Assembly: GCA_907163375.1 (NCBI GenBank)
Contig: CAJQUW010005297.1
Coordinates: 1 to 64,000 of the forward strand
Reading direction: 5' to 3'
Source: Prostheceraeus crozeri
Taxonomy: Eukaryota; Platyhelminthes; Polycladida; Euryleptidae
DNA: 64,000 nucleotides
Positions 34,881 through 46,745 of the stretch are shown piece by piece (position 1 is the first letter of the stretch; each line of letters starts with the position of its first letter). Both the position numbers and the translations under genes were made by a program. The notes under the pieces were generated by a model. That model was not told where the DNA came from and made no database searches. It saw only the letters and a program-made list of their open reading frames with translations.

Positions 34881-35444
34881 TCAATAGTTGAATTGTATCT
34901 CAGATCGTAGGTAATGCTTCAGATAATTGCATATTTCTCTTTTTTTCATTAATTCATTTTGTAAGTTCGTCGTTCTTTCACACCTTGCATTATCCAGTTT
35001 CTTCCAGTCAATTTTCAGACGTTCATCCAATGAATCAAATGCATTCTGACACAATAATTTATACATCGCAATAGATTCGTTATTGTCAAATTTCACTTGT
35101 TGTTTGTAATCATTCAAGACACTTAAAACTGTATAATGCGTTTGTTTTTGCTTATCGATAGCTCTTTTGCGTTCTGAAATTTGTTTTTTTAGACGTTGAT
35201 TTACTAGCTGTTCTTCAATAAGAGTTCTCCAATTTTTAAACTTGGCGTTTTCAATTTTTCTGTAAAGTGGCTTCAGACATTTCTCTTCGAACTCAGCTTG
35301 GTCGGGCGTGCTTGTTTCTGTCGAACAGGGCAGCACTTGTTTGTGCAAACTTTTGTCACATATAAATGTAGCTATACGTTTTGCTTTGATGTCCGTTTTT
35401 ATGTTTTTGATTTTTAAGTTGTCATCTTTATTATTAGCTGACAT
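34881..35444 (-). CDS. Orphan coiled-coil protein, intact single-exon ORF (187 aa)
   Basis: The ATG at 35444 opens 187 codons ending in TGA at 34881. The frame is also open upstream to a stop just beyond 35480, but without an earlier ATG. The protein is Lys/Glu/Asn-rich. After a polar N-terminus (MSANNKDDNLKIK) comes IATFICDKSLHKQVL, then from about residue 60 mostly charged heptad-like helix (FEEKCLKPLYRKIENAKFKN, RLKKQISERKRAIDKQKQ, ERLKIDWKKLDNARCERTTN). No signal peptide or membrane segment is visible. An uninterrupted frame of this length is unusual in such AT-rich DNA, so it is probably real: either a small intronless gene, a retrocopy, or one long exon. The family is not recognised. 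Confidence 0.6.
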   Translation of the reverse strand: MSANNKDDNLKIKNIKTDIKAKRIATFICDKSLHKQVLPCSTETSTPDQAEFEEKCLKPLYRKIENAKFKNWRTLIEEQLVNQRLKKQISERKRAIDKQKQTHYTVLSVLNDYKQQVKFDNNESIAMYKLLCQNAFDSLDERLKIDWKKLDNARCERTTNLQNELMKKREICNYLKHYLRSEIQFNY

Positions 35445-35627
35445 GTCTTCTTGGTGAGTGATGGAGTGAGTGATGGACACTGTATTTAGCTATGGTATTT
35501 ATTAAATACATAGACCAAGAGGCATGACCATCGTTCATTTATGCATGAAAATCTGTAACTACATAGCATGCTATGTTTTAGAAGTCAATGATATAAGACT
35601 CGGTATTTTTCATAGAATCCGACAAGA

Positions 35628-35731
35628 CCAAAGATAGAGCGATGAATTTGACTGTCAGGTCAGATATCGGTATACTCTACCAAAGATAGAGCGATGAATT
35701 TGACTGTCAGGTCAGATATCGGTATATTCTA
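35628..35731. repeat. Near-perfect 52-bp tandem duplication
   Basis: CCAAAGATAGAGCGATGAAT starts copies at 35628 and 35680. They match at 51 of 52 positions. It lies about 180 bp upstream of the orphan ORF's ATG. Confidence 0.95.
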
Positions 35732-36699
35732 CGCACGGTAAACTATCCATGTACATAAGCTTGAATTACAATATTATCATAGTTCAGAGGAAAATAATGC
35801 AGATTGTCCGAGGACGCGTTATCGAAATTACCAAAATTTTACCGAAATTTGCCAGATGACGAAACATGTGCACACAAATCTCGCTACCTCTGTAAGTGGC
35901 AGAGCATTCGAACAAGGTCATTTTTTCAATTCACTGTTATTTTCCGTTTGCTTGGCAAGACGGCATATTCATGATTATGTGCTTGTTGAATTTTCGGAAG
36001 ATAAGGTAACTGCGCTTTTCGACCGCATTTAGTATCCCATTATACTTCACATTGTGAATCACCTAGCTTTTGTCCTTCTTCATTCTCGGTTATACTGACT
36101 TTTAGATCCTTCATTGCATTAAATGATTTGCGTTCGAAAACCTCAATAAATAAACGACAATCCTGTGGTGATTTTTTGATGAAATGCGTAATACACAAAT
36201 TAGTGTAACTAGAACACGTTCAAGTTTACATTTCTTGCTTCCTAGTTACGATTTCAGTGACATGTCATTACGCAAGAATAACTTAAGCAGATGAACCTGA
36301 AGAAATTTCGTGTCCTTTCATGACTTAGTGAAGGGTGCGAGTTTCTTCCTTAGGTTAAACTTGCGGTCAACAAGGTCCTGCAAACCTGATGATATTTGCT
36401 AATTTGATGCGATGGTGTATTTGATGAACTCTATGAATATCACTCTGTAAACTGGATATTCAAGTTTGAGTAGAATTTTGAAGATGGCTCAAGGCATTAC
36501 GTTAACTTTCATCATCTGTTTGGTTATCATGATTCGGTTCACCGTTAACTTGAATGCTGCTAAGTTCAACATATAAAGACATTGTAGCATCTTCGTTAGA
36601 CAAGACAAGAAATGCACATGTGCATTTGTGAAATGAAAATCAAAAGTCACGCACACGGTACAGAGATATGTATGCAACTTTTGCGGAGAACAAACGTTA
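35732..36699. other. No recognisable gene
   Basis: Nothing was seen beyond short chance frames. Confidence 0.5.
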
Positions 36700-37050
36700 T
36701 TCATCATTCAGTGAATTTAGAGCGAACCCATAGAACAAATTAATGCAGTCCTCTAGTAGATGTAACAGCAGGCTGACGTAGTTGACCAAAATAAGTCAAT
36801 CTATCAGAGATCAAATCATGCAAAGAGTGTAACGGAGAGGATTCATAATCCCGGAAAATCGCATTGCCCTTTCACATATTTTTGAGGACAACGAGGCAAA
36901 ATGAGTATTATTCACACAAGCATTGCCACAGATTATCCTATGTCCTCGACGATGAAACTTTTCAATTTTCCTTTCGATACACAGTGGAAGAACAGCAAAA
37001 AGTGGAGCCACATACAGCAGGAGCGGAGCAAAGATGAGAATCGTGTACAA
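36700..37050 (-). pseudogene. LINE reverse-transcriptase C-terminal fragment
   Basis: The minus strand reads APLLLYVAPLFAVLPLCIER, IEKFHRRGHRIICGNAC and SSKICERAMRF, then in another frame TSTRGLH and FVLWVRSKFTE. This matches the usual order YASPVF..LP..IEK.QKR..RIICG..C then the R.L.SF.P terminal block of CR1/L2-like LINEs. The catalytic domain is missing and frames shift, so it is a dead 3' fragment, distinct from the one at 18.8-19.3 kb. Confidence 0.6.
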
Positions 37051-39083
37051 TTATCAATTGATGAAACAATTATCAATTGATCAATTGACAGGAAAGATTT
37101 CAGTGTTGGAATAACATGCAATCTTTAAAATAACATAAATAACTTTTAAGTAACATAGAAGCTTTAAAATGTTATTGAAATGAAAATTCCAATCCAAGGA
37201 ACTGTTCTAGTAGACTGCCGAATTTTTCATAATAGTAAAAAGTTCCGCTTTTTAAGAGGTTCAATTCGGCTTTTGAGCTGCACTTGTATCTGTTTCAATA
37301 GAACGTATGAAGTTAAGAAGCCATACCCTATTGGTTGTTTCTGATGTACATTGTGTTTGTTAATTTAAAGAAAGCTCTTTCTATGGTAGTTGATTACAGT
37401 CTTTTCTGGGAGCCTTCCATGTTAATCATTTGGTGGAACTTCACTTCGATGCTTAGGAGTAGATTCTTATGGACTTAAATTAACCATTACATTTAAAGCA
37501 CTGTTGACAACAACACACTTGAATAAAAAAACAAGGATGTTACCTAGCCGCATACATATGCTTGTACACGTAAATCAAAAATAATATTCGCATACAATTG
37601 CTGATTAGCTGCTGACTTAGTGGTCCAGAAGTCGGATATACGACTGTAGCACAATGCGCTGCTGTGTCATTGATTGTTCATGCAGCTGCCTATGCTTTCC
37701 TTTTTCAACTTGCATCAGATATATTTTTGTTCAATTTCATTTAGTTTACCCCATCCTCTTCTTCTGCTTCCAACTTTTCCGATCTATATCATCCGCCCAT
37801 TTCAATCCTTGTACGGTACATTATCAATAAATAGCCCCTATGATTAACAACAGTCCAATCGACTAATTTTTTTCATCATAGATTAATATTATGTATTATT
37901 CTACTATTCATAGCTGAGCGTAAATTGGTGTCCATTTTTCCTGAGATGATAAGTTGGTCATCTCAGGTCTTTATGATAAGTTGCGATTACACTTCCGATT
38001 GACCCTTGAATACGCTGGACTATTAAGTTCTCAACCCCAAGAGAAGGATAAATAAGAACGATCGGAAACCTTTATCATCTTTTGGGATTTACAATTCCCA
38101 AAATATGACGTGAATGTAAATATTTCATCCGACATTTTCTTCGCATTGAAAGGTATGTTGCGTAAATGCCATCTTGGGTGCAATTAATAGCATTTCTGCA
38201 TCCCATGTCGAATCTCATGTAGTCACATGTCTAAATCTTGCATGTTCGAATATTGATTGATTTTCTACTTAAGACTAAGTTTATTACTATTTACATATTT
38301 TATGACTTCTGAAATAGTGGATTGACTGCATTCTTAGTATGGCAATTGCCTGTGATGTTTTATCTTTCTCATCTGGAGAACATGTGTGTTCTACTACATA
38401 TGATGAAGGAATTGTTGGGAAATCTTCAGTTGAATTCAGAAGCTTGAAAATCGAACTGTCAGAATTATGTTCATGTTTGAAATTCCTGTATGATGCTTCT
38501 TTGATTGACAGTGGAGTAGATTAAGGTAATATTTTGATACAGCAAAGATTTGTCGACGAACCTTACGAAAGGGAAGAAAATTAACAGCAATGGAATATGT
38601 GAGATGTCAGTTAAAGTTTCAGGACGCTCGTCGGTTTTATGAATATCGACGGAATTCGATTGCAATTTTATCGTGCATTACAGTTGATAAGTAATCCACG
38701 CGCAACATATTCTTCTTTGTAGTTAGGCCGAAGTCAAAGACATGACAATATGAAATAATGTGCCGATTATGTTGATAAAAAATGAAACGAACATCAACAA
38801 TCTGTAAACTAGAATAATCGATAGCAAATGTGTTGTGTTTTGTGCTGTTTTTGCGAAAATACGTTTGGCTGCGAATGGTGATGTGATATTAGCATGTAAC
38901 ATTGAGTAACAATGACATTCATTCGCATTTCTTAATTTTAATTTTTACGCAATCACCAACGTGGTGCTCTATGTAAATATTGTCTCCTTTAAGCAATCTG
39001 AGATCTCCCTCGCAACGTTGTGGCCTTCAATTACTCTAATTTCAATGGACCTAGCCATATCTGGCTTGATGAATCATTCATAT
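37051..39083. other. No recognisable gene
   Basis: It contains a perfect 10-bp-arm hairpin at 37940-37967 (CCTGAGATGA..TCATCTCAGG) and short open frames only. Confidence 0.5.
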
Positions 39084-39185
39084 CAGGGTTTGGAACCGGA
39101 ACCGCCTGACCGACCCATTCGACCGGTTGGGTTGTGTCAGTGCAAGTCGACCGGTCCCGGTCGGTCAATCAGTCGGCAGCAATTA
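39084..39185. repeat. GC-rich palindromic patch, possible hAT end
   Basis: CAGGGTTTGGAACCGGAACC is followed by an imperfect palindrome, TGACCGACC..CGACCGG to CGACCGG..GGTCGGTCA. The first 12 bases equal the right terminus of the element at 53941-55605. No partner end was found nearby. Confidence 0.4.
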
Positions 39186-39942
39186 CTGAGATTGATAGAT
39201 AAGATTAGAATTGTAATGTACTGTATACACAATTTATACATGGCTTACTGAACAGATTTAAAATGTCTGCGATAGATGGTCGGTGGCATATTTTGAAGAC
39301 CAACACTAAGACTATTCAAAAATATCACCAATACCCTAATGTCTCGTGTACTTGACTACTCACGTGCTCACGCATCCCAAAATTCATGTCTGATGAACCT
39401 TTGTTAAACTGAAATTATTCATATCTAGACGAAAGCGCATCCGTATCATACAGAAATGAGCTTATATAATACAGGACAAAATGCTAAAGCCCATTAAGAC
39501 TGATCCACACCCTAGATAATTAAGTGATAATCCACTGACAGAGGTTAACACAATGTCAACATATTTTATAGAATTGCATGCGAAAAAGACGTATCCTACG
39601 GTCAATGACATATGGTTAATCTGTTGGTCACAATCCGTTATCTATTGCTTCTTTTAAAACGTCCTACGTTTCAATAGGCCAAATTCACTCCATAAAGAAG
39701 CACATGTGAGATAACAGTCGTCGTTTAATAAACAATTTAGGAATACACCTGTGCAGTTTTATTGTAAGTTTCTTCTAGACAATTTTCGTTTAAGCTTGAA
39801 TATTTAAGTTCATGAAACCCGACGTGCTTATACTTGACTGTTGCAAATTTATCCGGATGCTCATCATGCCGAATTTCAATGACTCCACCACTTGACGAAG
39901 ATATCGGACGGATAGTCGTTACTTACTGGTATGCAATGTAGA
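39186..39942. other. No recognisable gene
   Basis: Nothing was seen that I can support. Confidence 0.5.
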
Positions 39943-40022
39943 GTTGTTGAACGAAAAATGGATGTAGCAATCAAGTGCGCGTGAGCGCACGAGATTGCTA
40001 CATTCATTTTGAGTTGAACAAC
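39943..40022. repeat. 80-bp palindrome upstream of the Crypton-like gene
   Basis: The arms start GTTGTTGAACGAAAAATGGA and end CATTTTGAGTTGAACAAC, with GTAGCAATC/GATTGCTAC further in. At the apex is GTGCGC-GTGA-GCGCAC. It ends 170 bp before the recombinase ATG. Confidence 0.85.
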
Positions 40023-40191
40023 ATCATTGTTATTAGTTTGGCTATAACGTAATGAAATATATATATAACAGATATATTATAAATATCTATAACAGATATC
40101 TGTCAAATAATACGTCTTTAAATTTGAAATCTCTCTTACGAGACAACAGTATACAAATAATATAATGCATGTCATTTGAAGCTGTATCAAC

Positions 40192-41551
40192 ATGGATCAC
40201 GGTTGGCCAATGCTCGACTTTAAAAGATTCTCAAATGATGCAATAAGTGGGCTAAATTTGACGCAAATAAATGAAATTATGAATGAAGATGTATCAGATA
40301 TACCAACCTTTGACGAAGATTATTTAAACGATGAATTCATATTACCCAATGAAGTACAAGATATGCTGAATGACACCGAAAATAAAATGAAGCCAATCAG
40401 TAGTGCTAATCAAGAGAAACTGCATTCATCTAAATTGGTTTCATTTCTGAGTAGCAAGAATATCCAATTTGATTTGAAAACAATATCAAAAGAAAAATTG
40501 AATGATTACCTCCGATATTTCTATCATGAACTCAGAACAAAAAATGGCCACTTCTACAGTCCAGGAAGCCTCAAGTGTATTCGCGCTGGAATACATCGTC
40601 ATATCACTCAAAACTTGAACCGAAACATCAATATCATAAATGATGATAAATTTGCTTCGAGCAATCGAATGTTAACAACAATGGCAGGAATGTGGTTGTC
40701 TCACGGAGGTGAGTCTAAACAGTATGACAAAATTGAAGAAACGGATCTGAACAAGATATTTTCTTCTTTCCAAAGATCAACGGGGGAAGAACTCCAAAAC
40801 GAAGTAATTTTTTCAATATTGTTTTATCTCGGAGCCAGAGGAAGAGAAGAATGCGCCGTATAAAAAGACATGAATTATGCATCGACATGATTCTGATTGT
40901 GTGAAATATGCGTACATAAAAACTTTGAAAGATGACATTTCGGAGCCAAATAATGTGCGCAAGAATGTCAAAGTGTCACTCAAGGAAAAAGAATATAAAC
41001 ATCAGAGAAATAACAGAATCTATGACCCAAAAGCAATGGAAAGTTTTGAAATATATTTGCGTAAGATCGGAGAGGATGCTCCAGAAAGTGACAATCTCTT
41101 TCCTCGTCCTGCGAATAGCAAAAATTCAACTTACTTTTATAGCAGGAAGCAAGTTCGTGGTGTTAACTTTTTGGGTGATTTCATGAGAACAATTTCGAAG
41201 AAATTAAAGTTGTCAAAGACATATACCAATCACTGTGTTCGGTGCACGACAGTCACGCGAGCCAAAGAAAATGGTCTCAGTGACGCAGAGGTGTGCATGA
41301 TCACCGGTCATAAAGATCAAAGGTCAATAATTCGGTATGACCGCCCATCGGATGCCAGACGACGAAATTTAACCTCGGTACTTAATAATTCGGCAACTAT
41401 CTCAACCATCTCAGAATCAAACGAAACATCAGAAAAAAACAAACGAAGTATGACAAACACAACAGTCAATCACTGCATAACTGTTCCTAATAAGAAAATG
41501 AAGATCACAGTCGAAGCTAACACGAATACAATTCACTTTGATTTTTCGTGA
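40192..41551 (+). pseudogene. Crypton-like tyrosine recombinase (DUF3504 type), two lesions
   Basis: The ATG at 40192 opens 223 codons to a TAA at 40861-40863. A second open frame of 224 codons, shifted in phase, continues from 40877 to TGA at 41549-41551. The first part has an acidic N-terminus, then a core-binding-like domain (KLNDYLRYFYHELRTKNGHF, then YSPGSLKCIRAGIHRHI) and the first catalytic-region arginine in YLGARGREE. The second part has H119 and R122 (NHCVRCT), H145 (GHKDQRS) and the candidate nucleophile Y154 (IIRYDRPSD). This is the R..HxxR..H..Y set of tyrosine recombinases as found in Cryptons and the host genes derived from them (ZMYM2-4, QRICH1, KCTD1). All catalytic residues persist. 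The only visible lesions are one nonsense codon and one frame change within about 15 bases. The element may be recent, or the lesions may be assembly errors. Confidence 0.85.
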
Positions 41552-41631
41552 CTTAACTTTTCTGTGTGGCGTTTAAGCTGTTTTCTGTTGAATATACATT
41601 GAATATACGAAAATATACATTTATGAAAAGA

Positions 41632-41677
41632 GTGCATTGCAATGGCATTGCTTAACAGTTTTGCCATTGCAATGCAC
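41632..41677. repeat. Perfect 16-bp-arm hairpin just after the recombinase gene
   Basis: GTGCATTGCAATGGCA and TGCCATTGCAATGCAC flank a 14-base loop. It begins 80 bp after the recombinase stop. It could act as a terminator-like or element-end structure, but the role is unknown. Confidence 0.85.
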
Positions 41678-42076
41678 ACTTTAGAACATTGTTTCAGTCT
41701 TTTTTCTATGGTAGAATAGAAATCAAAAGAATGCAAGAATATTGCCAAACTAATAACAATGTACAGGATGCAAATACCTTAACTGCATATTTGGTATGAA
41801 AAGGAAAAGACAGATTTTGTCCCGCAAAATAGCTCGCAATTAAAGTTCACGATCCAGGACGGGATAAATAATTGATTGACTTTAATTGGCGACTTTTACA
41901 ATCAGTTGAGTGCAAACTATCACCACTTAGTTGGAGTACGGGGCTCAAGCTAAGAGGATCATTAACTGCATTTTATTAAAAGGAATTTATATAGCCTGCT
42001 GCGGAATATACCTATTTGCATTGATTTCATTATTCTCTGCACGTAGCAACATGTCTGCTCACAGTAGGTGTTCAGG
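41678..42076. other. No recognisable gene
   Basis: Nothing was seen. Confidence 0.5.
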
Positions 42077-43905
42077 AGGGGTTTGAAAATTAATTGCAAT
42101 TTATTTCGTCTCATTTTCTGCTAGCAATCAATTAATTCAATTGGACCACATTGGCAATCAATTCATTGCAATTCATTGACAATGGATTGCTGTTATTTTG
42201 ATCATAAAAATGGCCTTCCAATCCGATTATCTTTCGTCCGCATGCAAACATGCAAAATGATAGCATCATTGACACATGATTTACAAATAACTCAAAGTTA
42301 TATTCATAATAAATACAACGCAAATGCCTGCGAGAATGCATTAAAACATTTGCGAAACCTGAATTTACATATTATACCAAACATACATTTCCTGCATCAA
42401 TAATTTCGTTCATATATTTGCATGAAAAAAAAACATGCAAGTCCACTGATAAAACATCATGTGATGACTTTAAAGTTAATAATTTATATTCTCCTCCATT
42501 TTCTTTGTGAGTACAATTTTTGCAGCTCAAGCAGTGAAGCACGACCACATACCGGTCATCACAATGGTATGCATTTCATTAGGTATAGCCACATTGTTTA
42601 AGCGCATCACTTTGCTAGAAGTACAAACTGATTCAAAGCGATGGCACATGCATGGACTTACTAAGTGGGCAAAAAGAAATATTCAATACCTTGCAGAGAT
42701 AGGAATAATAGTCGTCCGTCGCTTGCGGATTGCTGTGAATTTCTTCAAAATGCTCTTATCGCCGCGATTCCTTCAGATTCGATGAAATCAGATCATTGCG
42801 CAAAGAGTTTTCTGGATAATGTTGGGCCCTCCGATCATTATTAAAAAAGTTAGCAGGCGCATGAAAAAAGGTTCACAAACTTCTCTGTAGAGCTTGACAT
42901 CGATCGTGTCTCTTTGCTGTATGATCCGGTTGATAACAGTCACTGAAACGTCGCGCAATTTGGCGTGTTTAGTGCTAAACTGGCTGCTCATTGTTTGATT
43001 GCTATGGTATTATGTCAGCAGATTGTGCCATTTCATTAATGCTACATGTTCCAATCTTTCCCCTCTAGTCAGGCAGAAGAGACGACCTGTCTAATTCTGT
43101 GAGTATAGTAAAATTTGAATTGATCTAAACGATTTAATATAGTATATGAAGCATACCCCTAGTTGGAGACTTTTGAGTTGAACTTCGAATGAATGCCATA
43201 GTCAAAATTTTCGTCCTTTCCAATTCGAATTTCTTATACAATCGCTTTTCTGACTTATGAATAACTGCAATTAATTGGAATAATTGCTGCCCGATCAAAT
43301 CAATTAATTGAGTTGAAGGAAGTCCATCAATCAAATAATTGCATTCATTAAATTTTTTCCAGTTCCTGGTGGTCAGTAACACCAGCATCATATTGATTAT
43401 ACGCCGGTACTGCATTCAAACGCCAATTTAAACGATGGTGATCATTTTCATACTTTTACTTTGCATGTTTTTCTTGCGAGCTCTGTTAATGTCTTGTCTC
43501 CGATTTTCAATCTGATGCATATAAATGCTTATTACAATGACAACGGCTCTATGTATACGGAAAAATGAGAGCCATTAGTGCAAAAGACGAATAATCAGGG
43601 TGTTTCGTGCAAAGAGGGGCGCTCTGTGCAACAGTTCCGAGAAAAGGGCGTTTGGCACACCCTTGAAAGTTGTAATGCATATTAGTGATATTACCAGCTC
43701 ACAATAATGCACTTTCTGGAGCCAAGTTTGAGTTTGAATATTTGAACGTCATGAAATATAATAAGAGATCCCTGCTGCTCTTGAAATAGAGCAAAAATGA
43801 TGAAACTGCGGCATATCATCCATGCCAATTAATTGCAATTAAATTTTCATTAAAAAACGAAGTATGAAAAATCGATCCAATTAAATTGCAAGCAATTTTT
43901 CACAA
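42077..43905. mobile_element. Possible hAT-like element related to the one at 53.9 kb
   Basis: The left end reads AGGGGTTTGAAAATTAATTG, close to the CAGGGTTTGGAAAAATTAAT terminus of the 53941-55605 element. The right end near 43905 reads in reverse GTGAAAAATTGCTTGCAATT, a diverged match. AATTAATTG/CAATTAATT motifs are concentrated near both ends. Interior frames (42507-42785 plus, 43134-43415 and 42788-42991 minus) show no recognisable domain. Boundaries are uncertain. Confidence 0.4.
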
Positions 43906-44968
43906 GCTTTTTTCCCATTCAGCAAACCTGCTTGACCGGTGATGGAAGAATTTTGTTTGTGCTGTTTCAGTGAAGAGAACTATTCATAATTTGCTGATGT
44001 TTGATGTGGGTAGACATCTGAGCTTATGGAGTTCCTGTACACAGCAGTGCGATAGCATGTGGTTAACCACGTGCACACCCAGGCTAGTTACAGATTACCA
44101 TCGCTAGGTCAACTGTAACAACCGATACCGGCATCGACAGTGTTTGCTCCGGAAGTTTTAGTGTTGCATTTGGACGCTGGGTAATTCTAACGCCTGACTG
44201 GCGCTGCCGTTGAACTAACATATGGCAATTTGTGGTATCACGTGATTCTCACATGTGGATAGTTCAGATCTAAGTGTTTTCCTCTGCATGCATACCGTCT
44301 CCATTTTCCTCTTCTGTATTAAACGAGGATAGAATCAGTATTCGTTCAAATCTAAAATCGAAATATTATTTTGACTTTGGGTGTGGATGAACGGTTGAAA
44401 CATTGCGCGCGATCATTGTCGAATGTTGGCAGCCTTTTTATCTAGTCATTTGTTTAGTTTATCAGCATTATTCACATCGCCTTCATCGCAGCCTCCTGGG
44501 GGTAGGACACTCAGCAGAAAGGCTTTGAACAAAGCGGTTTTTTTTATTATTAAGAAGCTGTGTTTTCATTATGTCATATCTAACTTTATATTGGTTCGAC
44601 AACTAACGCAGATTAATTAAATCATTAAGGTTTTTTTAGCCATTCCTGGATGCTATCAATTACAAAACAAATTGCCACTGACTAAAAGCGGGATTTTTTA
44701 CTCAGCGTTACGAGATTCTTTAACGAGAGAGACAAAATATGATCTATGCATAGCAGTTAAACAAAATTTCAGAATGATGACTATGAGAACATAGACATAG
44801 AAAATTGCGATATAAAAATATGCATGCGATCATCTATCATGGAATACAGTACATAGAAGGTTAATCAAACCAATCTAATCAAAGGGAAATGTATAGAAAT
44901 AGTCAATAATATTAACCATGAAATAGGAGATTAGACAAAGTAAACGATTCTCAAGTAAACACACATAA
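43906..44968. other. No recognisable gene
   Basis: Short frames only. Confidence 0.5.
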
Positions 44969-45007
44969 GTAAACACAGATAAATTTTTTTTTTTTAATCT
45001 GTGTTTA

Positions 45008-45053
<46 letters not shown>

Positions 45054-45064
45054 TAAACACAGAT
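44969..45064. repeat. (TA)n microsatellite flanked by AAGTAAACACAGAT repeats
   Basis: AAGTAAACACAGAT is followed by a T-run, then its reverse complement ATCTGTGTTTACTT, then about 20 TA units, then AAGTAAACACAGAT again. The whole can fold as a hairpin in two registers. Confidence 0.9.
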
Positions 45065-45439
45065 AAAAATGCATATAATTTAGTTGTATGATGAAGTTTC
45101 ACTACCCTTTTTATCTTAGTTTTCTTGAGCACCGTTTTTTTGTGCTGTCTAATCTCTTACTTTATGGTTGAAATTTTTACTATTTCTATACATTTTCCTT
45201 TATTTATTTATTTATTTTTATTATTTTAATTATATTACTTTCATATCAACTATATCATATTAATTTTTTATTTTGGTTATTTTTATTTCCCTTTATTCAT
45301 GGCTTATATTTATACATGTGGCGTTATAGGTTTCAAAAGCAAAAAGGCTTCAAGACTACATCACAGACATTGGTAAGACAGTATTAGTCATAAAATAAAA
45401 TGAAATAGGAGCAAGGTAAAAAATCAGCTTGAGAAGATA
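45065..45439. other. AT-rich, no gene seen
   Basis: TTTATTTATT and similar runs, possibly a 3' tail region of the adjacent LINE. Confidence 0.5.
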
Positions 45440-46745
45440 AATTATCTCTCTGCAACCTTGAAGGATAGAAGCGAACTATGATTGCGTATCTTGTCGTGCA
45501 ATTTGTTCCACGAATGAGAAGCAGCGAAGGAATATAGTCTCTTCATTGTTGTCCTCAAGGAAGGAACTCGAGGAACGCAGGCGTGATCTGCGCGGCAATT
45601 CTGAAACTTTCTTGAGTCTTCTACTGAGGTCCCGAGGGCATGATTTTGGAGACACTTGTAGACAATAGTTACCAAACGTAGGCTGATTCTTTGATGAATT
45701 GATAGCCATTCAGGTTCTCGTAACACCGGTGTTATATTGGTTGATCGCTGGAGGTTGTTCACAAGCCGGGCGGTAGTATTTACCACAGATTAAAGACGAA
45801 AAGTATCACTTTCTGGTAAGCCAAACAGAAGAGCTGTACAACGGTCAAGTCTGGAAAACACAGGGCTGACAATCCGAGTAGTTGTAGGCGATCGTGATGG
45901 CGATCGGCGAATTGAACGAATTTGACGTAAAACGCCAAACACATTGCTGTTGTTTTCGAGATATGAGACTTGAGAAAGACAGCGTTGAGTCCAAAGTAGC
46001 TCCAAGACAGGGAAGACTGGAGACTGGATAAGCCAAGTGATTTCGAATACGTATCGGAGAAGGCAGATGCTTGCTTATACGCTGTTTTGTGCCGCACCAC
46101 GTGAAGTTGGTCTTACCTGAGTTCAGTAGAAGGTTATTGGCCCTCAGCCAATGGTCAAGAGCCATAACATACGCGGACACGTCGGAAACAAGAGACCGGT
46201 CATTTGATGGACTGCAGGACCCATAAACTTGTATGTCATCAGCAAGCACGTGCATGCTCAATCCATGACGTTGCACTAGGGGGATAATGTCCATGATGTA
46301 GAGCATACAGAGGAAGGGCCCGAGAACTCACCCTTGAGGAATGCCACTGGATACAGTTACTGCGCTTGAAGAACCACCAGTAAATCTGTAGCACATTAAT
46401 CTATCGTACAGATAAGACTCAAACCGCTGAATTGCCAGACCGTATACTCCGAAAGAAGGGGATAGTCGTTTGAGGAGGATAGAATGATCCACGGTATCGA
46501 AGGCACTTGACAGATCCAAACTTGCCAAGAGAGTGATTAGACCGTCGTCCACAGCACGCAGGACGTCATTAGTTAGATGGAACAAAGGTGTTTCAGTAGA
46601 ATGATCAACTCGGTAGGCTGGCTGTAGTTCGTGCAGCAGATCACTTGAGGTCAAATACTAAACAAAATGCTTGGCCGCTTTTCTCTCCATTATCTTGGAA
46701 AGCACCGGCAGGTTGCAAATAGGTCGAACTTCAGAATCGGATTTA
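45440..46745 (-). pseudogene. CR1/Jockey-like LINE reverse transcriptase, 5'-truncated
   Basis: The minus strand reads in order RPICNLPVLSKIMERKAAKH (about 46740), LQPAYRVDHSTETPLFHLTN, LASLDLSSAFDTVDHSILL (palm aspartate), GIPQG (46330), LADDIQVYG (catalytic ADD, about 46225), LRANNLLLNSGKTNFTW, and a C-terminal segment with NTTARLVNNLQRS, LSIHQRISLRL and FAASHSWNKLH ending near 45442. Both catalytic sites are intact, but a few frame changes occur (near 46320 and about 45845) along with a stop before the LTSSDLL block. The endonuclease domain is missing, typical of 5'-truncated LINE insertions. Confidence 0.85.

Noticed and set aside
39943..40022. Palindromes as CRISPR or bacterial terminators
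   Set aside because: There are no regularly spaced repeats with unique spacers, and the context is eukaryotic.
42507..43415. Frames inside the 42-44 kb element as transposase
   Set aside because: No hAT or other transposase motif could be read, so no product is called.
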